Assembly (NCBI RefSeq): GCF_001426685.1
Contig: NZ_LMFB01000037.1
Location: 1 to 64,000, forward strand
DNA length: 64,000 nt
Source: Rhizobium sp. Root483D2
GTDB taxonomy: Bacteria; Pseudomonadota; Alphaproteobacteria; Rhizobiales; Rhizobiaceae
Direction of reading: 5' to 3'
Shown here one piece after another: positions 10,216 to 18,983 of the stretch (position 1 is its first letter; the number at the start of each line of letters is the position of its first letter). The position numbers and the translations under genes were made by a program. Below the pieces are notes generated by a model that was given only the letters and a program-made list of their open reading frames with translations, was not told the origin of the DNA and made no database searches.

Positions 10216-11901
10216 TTACGCTTCGCGGGAAAAAATCCACTGGATTTCCGGCTGTGAGGCCGCCGCGAAGGTGACGGTCAGCTGCGACGACTTACGCAAG
10301 CCCGATGGGTCGGCAAAGAAAATGTCTTCCTCAACCGCGACTTCGCCGTCGCGGCAGGTAAACAGCCAGACTTCACCATCCGGAGCACTCAAATAGACTT
10401 CATGGGCGCTGTGCTGGCGGATGGTGATCGAGGGATGAATATGAAACCGCGCAATGGCGACGGCGCTATGGGTCTGCGCCGGTTCCGAGCCATCCGGGTG
10501 AAACAGCCGGTCGCGGCCGCGAACGGCATTGGCCTGGCCGTTAATTCCGATATCGCGCTCATGCACAAGGCCGAAGGCCTGCGCGTAACCATCATGGCTG
10601 GCGATGACGGCATCCGGCTGGCCGGCGCGCTCTTCACGGCGGACATTCACTTTGGAGACGCCGCCGGTGACGATCGGGCCGAGAAAACCGGATTGCGACA
10701 GGCGCGATGAAGAACGGTCATTGATCGTCACGGTCGAATGGGCCGCTGTCGAACGCGCCATCTGGCGGAATCGTTCGCCGGCAAACTTTGGCGATCCGGA
10801 ATTGATGACGAACCGGTGGCGGCCCGACGACATTTCAAACGACAGGCAGCCGGCATGCGCCGTGCGCGACAATTCCGGCGACAGCGGCTTGCCGGTATCC
10901 ATGATGACGACGACATTGTTATGCGCCAACCGCTCATACTGAAGATGCGGCAGCGCCTTGAAGGCTGCACCGGCGGTTTCGTCATAGCGCAGCACGGCCA
11001 TCAGCTCGTTAGCCAGCGTCGAGGTGGCGCCATTGAACAGGGCAAGTTCGCCGCCCTCATGCCGGAAGAACCGCAACGCCGGATACATGCGGTCGATACA
11101 GGGAATGAGCTTTGCCGGCACCTCATGGCCAAGATTGACGTAGGTCTGGCGCAGCGGCAAAAGGTCGATCAGCAATTCCAGACCCGTGCGCGGATTGCGC
11201 GAGCTGTGGCCGCCATCGGGCAAAATCTGCCGGTCCAGCTCCACATCGAGATTGCGGGCGGCCTTGCGGATCGTCGCTTCGGATGCAGGCATGGCAACCG
11301 AGGCCATGGCGAGCGCGATACGGGCGCGCAGGCGCGCCTCGCCGTCGCAGGTCGTGTCGGTAATATGGCGCAGATAGCGCACCTGAAAGGCGAGGCTTTT
11401 CAGAAAGCGCCGATAGAATGGATGTTCGGCATTGCGCAGGATGATCGGCGAATGCGAAAGCCAGGCGATGAGGCGCTGCGAAATGATATCCGCGTCCCAG
11501 GCGATGCCGCCGATATAGCGGCCATGCGTGACGATCCAGTCATTGACGATATGGCGCAGATGCGCAAACGCCTCGTCGTCCTTGACCGTACGCATATGCC
11601 GGACCCATCCGAAAGAATGCAACCGGACGGCGAATTCGTGCGATGGCAAATCCATTTCGAACGGGGATTCGCCTTCCACGTCCAGCACACGGCCGGCCAG
11701 GGGGAAGCGGCCCTGCAGGATTTCCTGCGCCACGAAGGGATCAATGGCGCGCAGATCCGTCGGCGCGACGATCAGGCGGTCCGGTGTTGTCCCAGCAAAG
11801 CGGAATGCGGTGTTGCGGCCCAAGGCAAGCCTGCGCGAGAACCGCCGCCAGCCCTCACGCGCATACAGATATAGAAGCCTTTGCCGGTCTGAAATCTGCA
11901 T
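10216..11901 (-). CDS. Heparinase II/III family protein
   Basis: A 561-residue protein with an all-alpha N-terminal toroid-like half and a C-terminal heparinase II/III-like beta domain (roughly residues 330-520, with HAGCLSFEMSSGRHRFVINSG and HSTVTIND). Such proteins are polysaccharide lyases or related surface-polysaccharide enzymes. No signal peptide is visible in this translation (it begins MQISDRQRLLYLYAREGW), so location is uncertain. It lies between rsmB and purH on the same strand. Its substrate is unknown: recognisable family, unassigned function. Confidence 0.82.
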   Translation of the reverse strand: MQISDRQRLLYLYAREGWRRFSRRLALGRNTAFRFAGTTPDRLIVAPTDLRAIDPFVAQEILQGRFPLAGRVLDVEGESPFEMDLPSHEFAVRLHSFGWVRHMRTVKDDEAFAHLRHIVNDWIVTHGRYIGGIAWDADIISQRLIAWLSHSPIILRNAEHPFYRRFLKSLAFQVRYLRHITDTTCDGEARLRARIALAMASVAMPASEATIRKAARNLDVELDRQILPDGGHSSRNPRTGLELLIDLLPLRQTYVNLGHEVPAKLIPCIDRMYPALRFFRHEGGELALFNGATSTLANELMAVLRYDETAGAAFKALPHLQYERLAHNNVVVIMDTGKPLSPELSRTAHAGCLSFEMSSGRHRFVINSGSPKFAGERFRQMARSTAAHSTVTINDRSSSRLSQSGFLGPIVTGGVSKVNVRREERAGQPDAVIASHDGYAQAFGLVHERDIGINGQANAVRGRDRLFHPDGSEPAQTHSAVAIARFHIHPSITIRQHSAHEVYLSAPDGEVWLFTCRDGEVAVEEDIFFADPSGLRKSSQLTVTFAAASQPEIQWIFSREA

Positions 11902-12067
11902 TTTCGACGCCTGCGCGTCTCCCCTACTCCCGGACTAGCCTCATACGGCGCTGAAAAACCGGAATGACTGCTGTCCGTACCAGATACTGCCAGGACGACG
12001 ATCGTGCCTGAAAAATCGTTAAACTTTTATGGATCGCACCCCTCTTGTTTAGGTAAAGGCTTAACGA

Positions 12068-12081
12068 GCGTCAATTGACGC
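12068..12081. promoter_or_regulatory. 14-bp palindrome downstream of rsmB
   Basis: GCGTCAATTGACGC is a perfect palindrome in the 209-bp gap between rsmB and the heparinase-like gene. It could be an operator for the latter or a transcript-end hairpin; no T-run follows on either strand, so I do not call it a terminator. Confidence 0.25.
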
Positions 12082-12110
12082 CCGTCATGCGGCTGTTGAC
12101 AGAGCTGTCG

Positions 12111-13526
12111 CTAAATCTTGCGCAGGACGACGGCATAAAAACCGTCCAAGCCGCCCGCAAACCCATCCTGTGGATCGATCATGGCCGGTGTGGTGCGGAA
12201 TTCTCCAAGCGGGGTCACTGCTTTTTCCAGACCTGACCAATCGGACGGACGGATCGCCACCCGTTCGCAATCGCCATCGGCCAAGACACGCGCGGTGACA
12301 TCCTCACCTTCGCGCGTATCGAGCGAGCAATTGGAAAAGACTACGAGACCGCCGGGTTTGACCAGTGTCAGCGCATGACGCAGTAGCTTTTCCTGGAGAA
12401 CAGCCAGCTTTTCGATATCCTCCGGCCCCTTGGTCCAAAGCACATCCGGATGACGGCGTATCGTGCCGGTCGAGGAACAGGGCGCATCAAGAAGCGCGGC
12501 ATCGAACAGCTCGCCGGTGCGGAAATCGGCCATGTTGATTTCCTGGGTCGCGGCTGCCAGTCCCAAGCGCGCCAGATTGCCCTTAAGGCGCTTGAGGCGG
12601 CTCGCCGATTGGTCGAGTGCGGTGACGTCAGCGCCAGCCAGAATGAGCTGCGCCGTCTTGCCGCCTGGTGCGGCGCAAAGATCGACGACACGCTTGCCTG
12701 CAAGATCACCGAAAAGCTTGGCGGGCAGCGCTGCGGCGGCATCCTGCACCCACCATTCGCCATCCTCGAAGCCCTCGAGCGATGGCACCGAGCCGGAAAA
12801 CCCGGCCAGCCGCACCGAGCCGGTCGGCAGCAGACGGCCATTCAGCTTCTCAGCCCAGCCCTGCGGATCGGATTTCACCGTCAGATCGATCGCTGCAGGC
12901 GCCAATAACGCATCGGCGATACGTGCCGCCTCGTCCGCACCATAATAAGTCACCAGGCGCTTATGGAACCAGGCTGGAATTGCCGGGATTTTTTCGCCGA
13001 CATTTTCCAGCAGATCCTGCTTTTCGCGGGACATGCGGCGCAGCACGGCATTGACAAGACTGGCAAAACGCTTGTTGCGCGGATCGATCTGTGCCTGCTC
13101 GACCGCGAGGTCGACGGCGGAATGATCGGGAATATCGAGATAGAGGATTTGCGCCGCAGCAACAGTCAGAACATGATCAAGCGCGCGGGCGCCCTCCGGC
13201 AGCGGATTCTGCAACAGTGAGCCGATCATCGCTTCGATGCGCGGCAATTGCCGCAGCGCCGAATTGAGGATGGCCCGGACGAGCGCGCGGTCGGCTTCAT
13301 TCAGTTCGCGATAGACCGGATTGCCATTGCCGGCATCCAGCATGCCATCCAGCGACGTCTTGCGGTCAACGACGGCGGCTAGCATCTTGGCAGCCGCTTG
13401 CCGCGCCCGGATTCCCGGCTTGTCGCTACGCTCGAAGGCCGGATTTTCAGCACTCTGGCCGCGCAAACGGGCAGGGCGGTTATTTCGTTTCGGATGTGAA
13501 TCAGTTTTAGAATCGTCAGACGTCAA
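12111..13526 (-). CDS. rsmB: 16S rRNA m5C methyltransferase, RsmB/NOP family
   Basis: A 471-residue RNA (cytosine-5) methyltransferase, probably modifying C967 of 16S rRNA. A basic leader of about 38 residues is followed by a NusB-like RNA-binding domain (about 40-170) and a Rossmann methyltransferase domain with the SAM-binding motif [10 protein letters not shown] (283-292). The two conserved cysteines are in DAPCSSTG (Cys350) and SNCSLD (Cys400). The last motif is SNCSL rather than the commoner STCSL, with the cysteine kept. Its ATG overlaps the htpX stop by four bases, which suggests translational coupling. Confidence 0.92.
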   Translation of the reverse strand: MTSDDSKTDSHPKRNNRPARLRGQSAENPAFERSDKPGIRARQAAAKMLAAVVDRKTSLDGMLDAGNGNPVYRELNEADRALVRAILNSALRQLPRIEAMIGSLLQNPLPEGARALDHVLTVAAAQILYLDIPDHSAVDLAVEQAQIDPRNKRFASLVNAVLRRMSREKQDLLENVGEKIPAIPAWFHKRLVTYYGADEAARIADALLAPAAIDLTVKSDPQGWAEKLNGRLLPTGSVRLAGFSGSVPSLEGFEDGEWWVQDAAAALPAKLFGDLAGKRVVDLCAAPGGKTAQLILAGADVTALDQSASRLKRLKGNLARLGLAAATQEINMADFRTGELFDAALLDAPCSSTGTIRRHPDVLWTKGPEDIEKLAVLQEKLLRHALTLVKPGGLVVFSNCSLDTREGEDVTARVLADGDCERVAIRPSDWSGLEKAVTPLGEFRTTPAMIDPQDGFAGGLDGFYAVVLRKI

Positions 13527-14485
13527 GACCAGGGACCTTTTTTCGGTGGTTCGGAACCACCGCGACCCCAGCCTGTCGGCGGCACGGAGCGCGATTTGCG
13601 CACGGGAGTATCAGCCCTGACCGGCGGCGTCGAGACCGGTTGCATCTCCTGGGCCATCTGCTGCAGCGCCGCGATGCGGTTTTCCGTTGCCGGATGCGTG
13701 GAGAATAGATTGTCCATGCGCTCGCCCGACAGCGGATTGATGATAAACATATGTGCTGTGGCCGGATTGCGCTCGGCCTGATCATTCGGCACCTGATGGG
13801 CGAAATTCGAAATCTTGGCCAGTGCCGAGGCCAAAGCCAGAGGCTTGCCGCATATTTCCGCGCCGCGCCGGTCGGCCGAATATTCGCGTGTGCGGCTGAC
13901 CGCCATCTGCACGATCGCTGCCGCCAGGGGTGCGACAATCATGGCTACAATGATGCCGATGAACCCCAGCGGATTGTTGTTTTCACGATTGCCGCCGAAG
14001 AAGAAGGCGAAATTACCGAGCATGGAGATCGCACCGGCCAGCGTTGCCGTCAGCGTCATGGTGAGCGTGTCGCGGTTCTGCACATGCGCCAGTTCATGCG
14101 CCATGACGCCTGCGACTTCATCATAAGACAGCGCATTGAGGAGACCGGTCGATGCTGCCACCGCAGCATTTTCGGGGTTACGCCCCGTTGCAAAAGCGTT
14201 CGGCTGTGGATTATCGATGACATAGACCTTGGGCATGGGAAGCCCGGCATTGGCGGCCAGGTCACGCACGATGCCGTAATATTCCGGCGCCGTGCGCGCA
14301 TCGACTTCCTGCGCGCGGTACATGCGCAAGACCATACTGTCGGAATTCCAATAGGAAAAGAAATTCATGCCGGCGGCAATGACGAGCGCGATCATCATGC
14401 CGCCCTTGCCGCCAATGAGAAAGCCGACCGCCATGAACAATGCGGTCATAAAGGCCAGAAGCATCGCGGTGCGCATCAGGTTCAT
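13523..14485 (-). CDS. htpX: Membrane zinc metalloprotease HtpX
   Basis: A 320-residue M48B protease of the inner membrane that degrades misfolded membrane proteins. Two N-terminal transmembrane segments (about 4-25 and 28-45) precede the zinc motif HELAH at residues 130-134. Two further hydrophobic stretches follow at about 140-200 with the downstream [10 protein letters not shown] glutamate region. The C-terminus is proline- and arginine-rich and low complexity, which is common in rhizobial HtpX. It is first of the four-gene minus-strand group, and a parS-type site lies just upstream at 14512. Confidence 0.94.
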   Translation of the reverse strand: MNLMRTAMLLAFMTALFMAVGFLIGGKGGMMIALVIAAGMNFFSYWNSDSMVLRMYRAQEVDARTAPEYYGIVRDLAANAGLPMPKVYVIDNPQPNAFATGRNPENAAVAASTGLLNALSYDEVAGVMAHELAHVQNRDTLTMTLTATLAGAISMLGNFAFFFGGNRENNNPLGFIGIIVAMIVAPLAAAIVQMAVSRTREYSADRRGAEICGKPLALASALAKISNFAHQVPNDQAERNPATAHMFIINPLSGERMDNLFSTHPATENRIAALQQMAQEMQPVSTPPVRADTPVRKSRSVPPTGWGRGGSEPPKKGPWS

Positions 14486-14511
14486 CAGTCACGTCTCCAA
14501 AGTTTGCCGAT

Positions 14512-14525
14512 GTTTCACGTGAATC
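14512..14525. promoter_or_regulatory. parS-type site, one mismatch
   Basis: GTTTCACGTGAATC differs at one base from the palindrome GTTTCACGTGAAAC found twice near parAB in this window. It lies in the divergent region between htpX and the DUF1674 gene, about 12.5 kb from parB. Confidence 0.6.
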
Positions 14526-14602
14526 ACGGTTTCGCTTCAACAAAGATTTCCTATATGATGGGGACATTAGGCGCATTCTTCAACGTGTTCGCGGAAATTC
14601 GC

Positions 14603-14803
14603 ATGCAAAACGATAACGACAATTTGCCGGTCGAGCCGCGCAAGCCTCTTTCGCCAGCCGCCAAGCGGGCGCTCGCCGAAGCGGAAGAACGCCGAAAGGC
14701 GCAAAAGCCAGTGCAACTGCCGGAGGAATTGGGTGGGCGCGGCGGCGCCGAACCATCCCGCTTTGGCGACTGGGAAATCAACGGCCGGGCCATCGATTTC
14801 TAA
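14603..14803 (+). CDS. DUF1674 protein, SDHAF4-like succinate dehydrogenase assembly factor
   Basis: A 66-residue protein whose C-terminal third (residues 44-66, GGRGGAEPSRFGDWEINGRA and the final IDF) carries the DUF1674 signature. The eukaryotic member SDHAF4 helps assemble flavinylated SdhA. The first half is charged and helical (KRALAEAEERRKAQK). The open frame continues far upstream, but that part is antisense to htpX and not coding, so the ATG at 14603 is the sensible start. It is divergent from htpX. The bacterial role is inferred from the family. Confidence 0.8.
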   Translation: MQNDNDNLPVEPRKPLSPAAKRALAEAEERRKAQKPVQLPEELGGRGGAEPSRFGDWEINGRAIDF

Positions 14804-14826
14804 GGAAATAATTCCTATTGATCCGA

Positions 14827-15324
14827 ATGGATAGACGGTATATTTTCCTATTTATGATCTATCGGCTCATTCCATTTCTTGCTGCCGCTCTCCCCGTTCT
14901 TCTGGCGGCAGCGTCTTCGCATGCGTCAGAATCTGGCAGAAAAATTGATATTGCGGGGCCTGTGACCGCAGAGGTCATCCGGGTCATCGATGGCGATACG
15001 ATCCTGGTCGCGGCAAAACCCTGGCCGCAACAGACCATGGAGGTCTATGTGCGGCTGCGCGGCATCGATGCTCCGGAGCTGAAATCGGCCTGTTCAGCCA
15101 CCCGAGACGCTGGACGGCAGGCACGGGAAGCGCTTAACAGTCTGACAGTTGGCCAAGGCCCAATCCAGTTGACGCATATTTCCGGCGATAAATATTTTGG
15201 CAGGGTCGTCGCGGATATGCACCTTTCCGATGGGCGGAATCCGGCTCAGGAAATGTTATCTGCAGGATATGTCACGCCTTATGATGGCGGAGGCAAACCA
15301 AAAACCTGTTCGAACGGCTGGTGA
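14827..15324 (+). CDS. Secreted thermonuclease-family protein (SNase fold)
   Basis: About 165 residues. An N-terminal signal peptide (hydrophobic FLAAALPVLLAAASSHA, cleavage likely after HASA/HAS) precedes a staphylococcal-nuclease-like domain with VIDGDT, VRLRGIDAPE and YFGRVVAD, the conserved Asp/Arg active-site positions. It is predicted to be a periplasmic or secreted Ca-dependent nuclease. An in-frame TTG at 14818 would add three residues; the ATG at 14827 is preferred. It follows the DUF1674 gene by 23 bp and precedes an Excalibur-type small protein by about 60 bp. Confidence 0.8.
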   Translation: MDRRYIFLFMIYRLIPFLAAALPVLLAAASSHASESGRKIDIAGPVTAEVIRVIDGDTILVAAKPWPQQTMEVYVRLRGIDAPELKSACSATRDAGRQAREALNSLTVGQGPIQLTHISGDKYFGRVVADMHLSDGRNPAQEMLSAGYVTPYDGGGKPKTCSNGW

Positions 15325-15384
15325 AAGCCAATGCTGCAATTTTGAGGTGCCGCCGGTTGGTTGACACCACGAGATACCCTCTGC

Positions 15385-15681
15385 ATGGCTTTCGGCATGG
15401 GGAGTACTCGATATCGCATCGTTATTGTTGGCTTGAGTCTGATTCTGACAAATGTTGGCGCGGTTCATTCCATGCCGCCAAACGTCTCTTATCAAACCGC
15501 AGGTGACGTTCATCGAATTGCGGCGCGGACCTGCAAACAAGTCGTGTCCTGCGAAGACGCTGTAGCGCTGTGGTGCAGCGGTTACCGGCGCGCAGATGCT
15601 GACGATGATGGGATTCCCTGTGAAAACATTTGCCATTCCCGGAAACAGGTGGACGATATTCGCAAGCAGGTCGATTGCTGA
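15385..15681 (+). CDS. Small secreted protein with Excalibur-type calcium-binding motif
   Basis: Roughly 98 residues. A signal peptide or anchor (YRIVIVGLSLILTNVGAVHS) precedes a cysteine-rich domain: RTCKQVVSCEDAVALWCSGY, then ADADDDGIPCENIC. The D-x-D-x-D-G-x-x-C-E pattern is that of the Excalibur domain, first described in extracellular Ca-binding proteins linked to thermonucleases. Start is uncertain (ATG 15385, ATG 15397, or TTG 15361). An 8-bp stem with a long loop overlaps the stop (15677-15710) between this gene and convergent acs, without a T-run. Function is unknown; the domain call is moderately sure. Confidence 0.65.
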   Translation: MAFGMGSTRYRIVIVGLSLILTNVGAVHSMPPNVSYQTAGDVHRIAARTCKQVVSCEDAVALWCSGYRRADADDDGIPCENICHSRKQVDDIRKQVDC

Positions 15682-15717
15682 GCCATTCCCTTAGCCGGAA
15701 ACGGCTCAGCGGACGTC

Positions 15718-17667
15718 TTACTTCTGGTTCTGCCGGTTGGCGATCAGGTCATCGACAACAGCGGGATCGGCGAGTGTCGAGGTATCGCCGAGCGAACCAA
15801 AATCGTCTTCCGCGATCTTGCGCAGGATGCGGCGCATGATCTTACCCGAGCGGGTTTTCGGCAGGCCGGGGGCGAACTGGATCTTGTCGGGCGAGGCGAT
15901 GGCACCGATTTCCTTTCGGACATGGGTGATCAGTGCTTTGCGCAGATCATCCGAACCGGTCTGGCCGACCATCAGTGTCACGTAGCAATAGATGCCCTGG
16001 CCTTTGATGTCATGGGGATAGCCGACAACGGCTGCTTCCGACACCGAATCATGGCTGACAAGCGCTGATTCGACTTCGGCCGTGCCCATGCGGTGGCCAG
16101 AGACATTCAGGACATCATCGACACGGCCGGTAATCCAGTAATAGCCATCCTCATCGCGGCGGCAGCCGTCGCCGGTGAAATATTTGCCTTTGTAGGTGGC
16201 AAAATAGGTCTGGATAAAGCGCTCGTGATCGCCATAGACGGTGCGCATCTGGCCGGGCCAGCTGTCGGTAATGCAGAGATTGCCGTCCGCAGCGCCCTCG
16301 ATCACTGTGCCTTCACCATCGACCAGCTGCGGCTGTACGCCGAAGAAGGGGCGGGTGCCCGAGCCCGGCTTCAACGCCGTGGCGCCCGGCAAAGGCGTGA
16401 TCAGAATGCCGCCGGTTTCCGTCTGCCACCAGGTATCGACCACAGGGCAGCGGCCGTCGCCGACCACGTGATAATACCATTCCCAGGCTTCCGGATTGAT
16501 CGGCTCGCCAACCGAGCCGAGCGTGCGCAGCGAGGAGCGCTTGGACCGCGTGACGAAGGCATCGCCCTGGCCCATCAGCGCCCGGAGGGCTGTGGGTGCG
16601 GTATAGAAAATATTGACCTGGTGCTTATCGACCACATCCCAGAGACGGCCGGCATCCGGATAGGTCGGCACGCCCTCGAACATCAGTGTTGTCGCGCCAT
16701 TGGCGAGCGGACCGTAGACGATATAGGAATGGCCGGTGACCCAGCCGACATCGGCCGTGCACCAGTAGATATCGCCCTCGTGATAATCGAAGACATATTG
16801 ATGCGTCATCGAGGCATAGACGAGATAGCCGCCAGTCGTATGCAGCACGCCCTTCGGCTTTCCGGTCGATCCCGACGTGTAGAGAATGAACAGGGGGTCT
16901 TCGGCCTTCATTTGCGCCGGCGGACAATCGGCTTCCACATTGGCAACGGCCTGATGGTAACAGACGTCGCGCTCGGCAAACCAGGCGATCTTGCCGGCCG
17001 TGCGGCGAACGACAATCACCGACTTGACTTCGACACCGCCGCGAGCTGCGATTTCGATCGCCTGGTCGGTATTGGCCTTCAACGGGATCGGCTTGCCGCC
17101 GCGCAGGCCTTCGTCGGCCGTGATGACGACGGTGGATTCGCAATCGACGATACGTCCGGCCAGCGCATCCGGCGAAAAGCCGCCGAAGACGATGGAATGC
17201 ACTGCGCCGATACGGGTACACGCCAGCATCGCATACGCGGCTTCCGGGATCATCGGCATATAGATGGTGACACGATCGCCCTGCTTGACGCCATTCTGTT
17301 TCAGCACATTGGCGAGGCGGCAGACATGCTCATACAGCTCGCGATAGGTGATCTTCTTGTCGTCATAAGGGTTGTCGCCTTCCCAGATGATGGCCACCTG
17401 GTCACCGCGCTTTTCAAGATGCCGGTCAATGCAATTGTAGGAAACGTTGGTGATGCCGTCCTCGAACCATTTGATCGAGACATCGCCCTCAAAGGATGTG
17501 TTTTTGACCTTGGTATAGGGCGTAAACCAGTCGATGCGCTTGCCATGCTCGCCCCAGAACGCCTCCGGATCGGAAACGCTTTGCTTGTACCAGGCCTGGT
17601 AGGTCGCATCGTCGATCAAAGCCCGGTTGCGGGCGGACTCCAGGATCGGATAGGTTTTGGCAGACAT
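15718..17667 (-). CDS. acs: Acetyl-CoA synthetase (AMP-forming)
   Basis: A 649-residue AMP-forming acyl-CoA synthetase that activates acetate to acetyl-CoA in the cytoplasm. The adenylation signature [11 protein letters not shown], the acyl-pocket motif [26 protein letters not shown] and the C-terminal SGKIMRR with the acetylatable catalytic lysine are all present. Length is typical for Acs. It is divergent from trcR, with 235 bp between starts. A second synthetase, PrpE-like, lies beyond trcR on the same strand. Regulation by acetylation of the C-terminal lysine is known for the family, not shown here. Confidence 0.96.
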   Translation of the reverse strand: MSAKTYPILESARNRALIDDATYQAWYKQSVSDPEAFWGEHGKRIDWFTPYTKVKNTSFEGDVSIKWFEDGITNVSYNCIDRHLEKRGDQVAIIWEGDNPYDDKKITYRELYEHVCRLANVLKQNGVKQGDRVTIYMPMIPEAAYAMLACTRIGAVHSIVFGGFSPDALAGRIVDCESTVVITADEGLRGGKPIPLKANTDQAIEIAARGGVEVKSVIVVRRTAGKIAWFAERDVCYHQAVANVEADCPPAQMKAEDPLFILYTSGSTGKPKGVLHTTGGYLVYASMTHQYVFDYHEGDIYWCTADVGWVTGHSYIVYGPLANGATTLMFEGVPTYPDAGRLWDVVDKHQVNIFYTAPTALRALMGQGDAFVTRSKRSSLRTLGSVGEPINPEAWEWYYHVVGDGRCPVVDTWWQTETGGILITPLPGATALKPGSGTRPFFGVQPQLVDGEGTVIEGAADGNLCITDSWPGQMRTVYGDHERFIQTYFATYKGKYFTGDGCRRDEDGYYWITGRVDDVLNVSGHRMGTAEVESALVSHDSVSEAAVVGYPHDIKGQGIYCYVTLMVGQTGSDDLRKALITHVRKEIGAIASPDKIQFAPGLPKTRSGKIMRRILRKIAEDDFGSLGDTSTLADPAVVDDLIANRQNQK

Positions 17668-17828
17668 GATGATTTCCTCCCTGCGCAGGCAGTTTCAGGC
17701 AGCACATCTCCTCATGCTCGCCCGCTTCGGGCGCCATACATATCAGGTCAAAGCACGGCGTCCATTAGACAAAAGGTCATTTCTTCAAGAAGAATTGCAT
17801 TTCTGAGACGACGAGGGTATAGAGGCGC

Positions 17829-17845
17829 TAATTTCCCGGAAATTA
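17829..17845. promoter_or_regulatory. Perfect inverted repeat upstream of trcR
   Basis: TAATTTCC (17829-17836), one base, then GGAAATTA (17838-17845). The 8-bp arms are perfect. It lies 58 bp before the trcR start, in the acs/trcR divergent region. A second small inverted repeat, TTCTTC-AA-GAAGAA, sits at 17781-17794. Either may be an operator. Confidence 0.35.
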
Positions 17846-17902
17846 AGTGGTTACACCCCACGGCCCGCGACACCGGCGCGGACGGACAGAAGGACTATAC
17901 CC

Positions 17903-18604
17903 ATGGCTCAACAACTGCTTATGCCCAAAGCGACGGCCGTATGGCTTGTTGACAACACTGCTCTGTCGTTCGAACAGATCGCCACGTTCTGCAAGCTGCA
18001 CCCGCTTGAAGTCAAGGCAATCGCCGACGGTGAATCCGCCCAGGGCATCAAGGGCCTCGACCCAATCGCCACCGGCCAGCTATCGCGCGACGAGATCGCC
18101 CGCGCCGAAGGCAATCCGAACCACAAGCTGAAGATTTCCGAGCCAAAGGTTCGCGTTCCCGACAACAAGCGCAAGGGCCCGCGCTATACCCCGGTTTCCA
18201 AGCGCCAGGACCGCCCCAACGCCATCTTGTGGCTGGTGCGCAATCATGCCGAACTGAAGGATGCTCAGATCTCGCGTCTCGTCGGCACCACCAAGTCAAC
18301 GATCGAGCAGATCCGCGAGCGCACCCACTGGAATTCGACCAACCTGACGGCGATGGACCCGGTCACGCTGGGTCTCTGCACCCAGATCGATCTCGACCTC
18401 GAAGTCGAACGCGCCAACAAGGGCCGCCCGCTCCCAACCGCAGCCGAACTCGGCGCCACGCTGGAAGCCTCGAAGGAAACGGAAAAGCTGCCGTTCTCCT
18501 ACGATCGCGAAGAGGAAAAAGAGATCGACGCCGACGCCGTCTTCTCCAAGCTCAAGGCCCTCAAGTCCGATCGCAAGGACGAGGACGAAGACGAAGCCTT
18601 CTGA
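17903..18604 (+). CDS. trcR: TrcR-type cell-cycle transcriptional regulator (DUF1013)
   Basis: A 233-residue DUF1013 protein, conserved and usually essential in alphaproteobacteria. In Caulobacter, TrcR associates with RNA polymerase and cell-cycle genes. Two helix-turn-helix-like segments are visible: LSFEQIATFCKLHPLEVKAI (about 22-41) and DAQISRLVGTTKSTIEQIRE (about 120-139). A very acidic C-terminus (SDRKDEDEDEAF) ends the protein. It stands alone between acs and a palindromic repeat. The family is clear; the precise regulon is not. Confidence 0.85.
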   Translation: MAQQLLMPKATAVWLVDNTALSFEQIATFCKLHPLEVKAIADGESAQGIKGLDPIATGQLSRDEIARAEGNPNHKLKISEPKVRVPDNKRKGPRYTPVSKRQDRPNAILWLVRNHAELKDAQISRLVGTTKSTIEQIRERTHWNSTNLTAMDPVTLGLCTQIDLDLEVERANKGRPLPTAAELGATLEASKETEKLPFSYDREEEKEIDADAVFSKLKALKSDRKDEDEDEAF

Positions 18605-18675
18605 TTGGCAGCGCACCGTTCTTGACTGCAAACCGAGAAATTGGATATTCGCCGGGAGCCTAACCACACACTCCG

Positions 18676-18857
18676 GTCATCCTCGCCCTTGAGGCGAGGA
18701 TCCAGCGCTCCGATGTCATTTTGGTCAAACGTCTTTGAGCCCCAGACTTGGGGCCGGCTTGTTTATGAGAAGCGCGGAGATGACCGGACATCAGGGTCGG
18801 TTTTTTTGCCCGTTCAGTATCCGTTTTTTGGATCCTCGCCTCAAGGGCGAGGATGAC
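18676..18857. repeat. Palindromic intergenic repeat with 28-bp perfect inverted ends
   Basis: The 28 bases at 18676-18703 are the exact reverse complement of 18830-18857 (outer ends GTCATCC / GGATGAC, core CTCGCC..GGCGAG). The 126-bp interior includes a CCCCA/TGGGG hairpin near 18742-18755 and no open frame. The 379-bp gap between trcR and prpE holds only this element and AT-richer flanks. Size and form resemble rhizobial intergenic palindromic elements (RIME-like) or a MITE. No target-site duplication was identified by eye. Confidence 0.7.
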
Positions 18858-18983
18858 GGTGAGTGAGGGGTGCAGCTAAAAATCTATAAAATTCCAAGCT
18901 TTATAATCCGGGTCGTCCGATCCCGAATTTTACATATTGATACCGCAGAAACTTTCCCAGACTCCGGCTAAGAAATCCTGGTA

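Noticed and set aside
13751-14602. A long open frame leading into the DUF1674 gene
   Set aside because: It is antisense to htpX; only the last 66 codons show a known family.
15677-15710. Hairpin GCTGAGCC/GGCTCAGC between the Excalibur gene and acs as a terminator
   Set aside because: An 18-base loop and no T-run on either strand make it a weak terminator; mentioned only with the gene.
16093-17952. A 619-codon plus-strand frame over acs
   Set aside because: Antisense to an intact acetyl-CoA synthetase; no domain seen.
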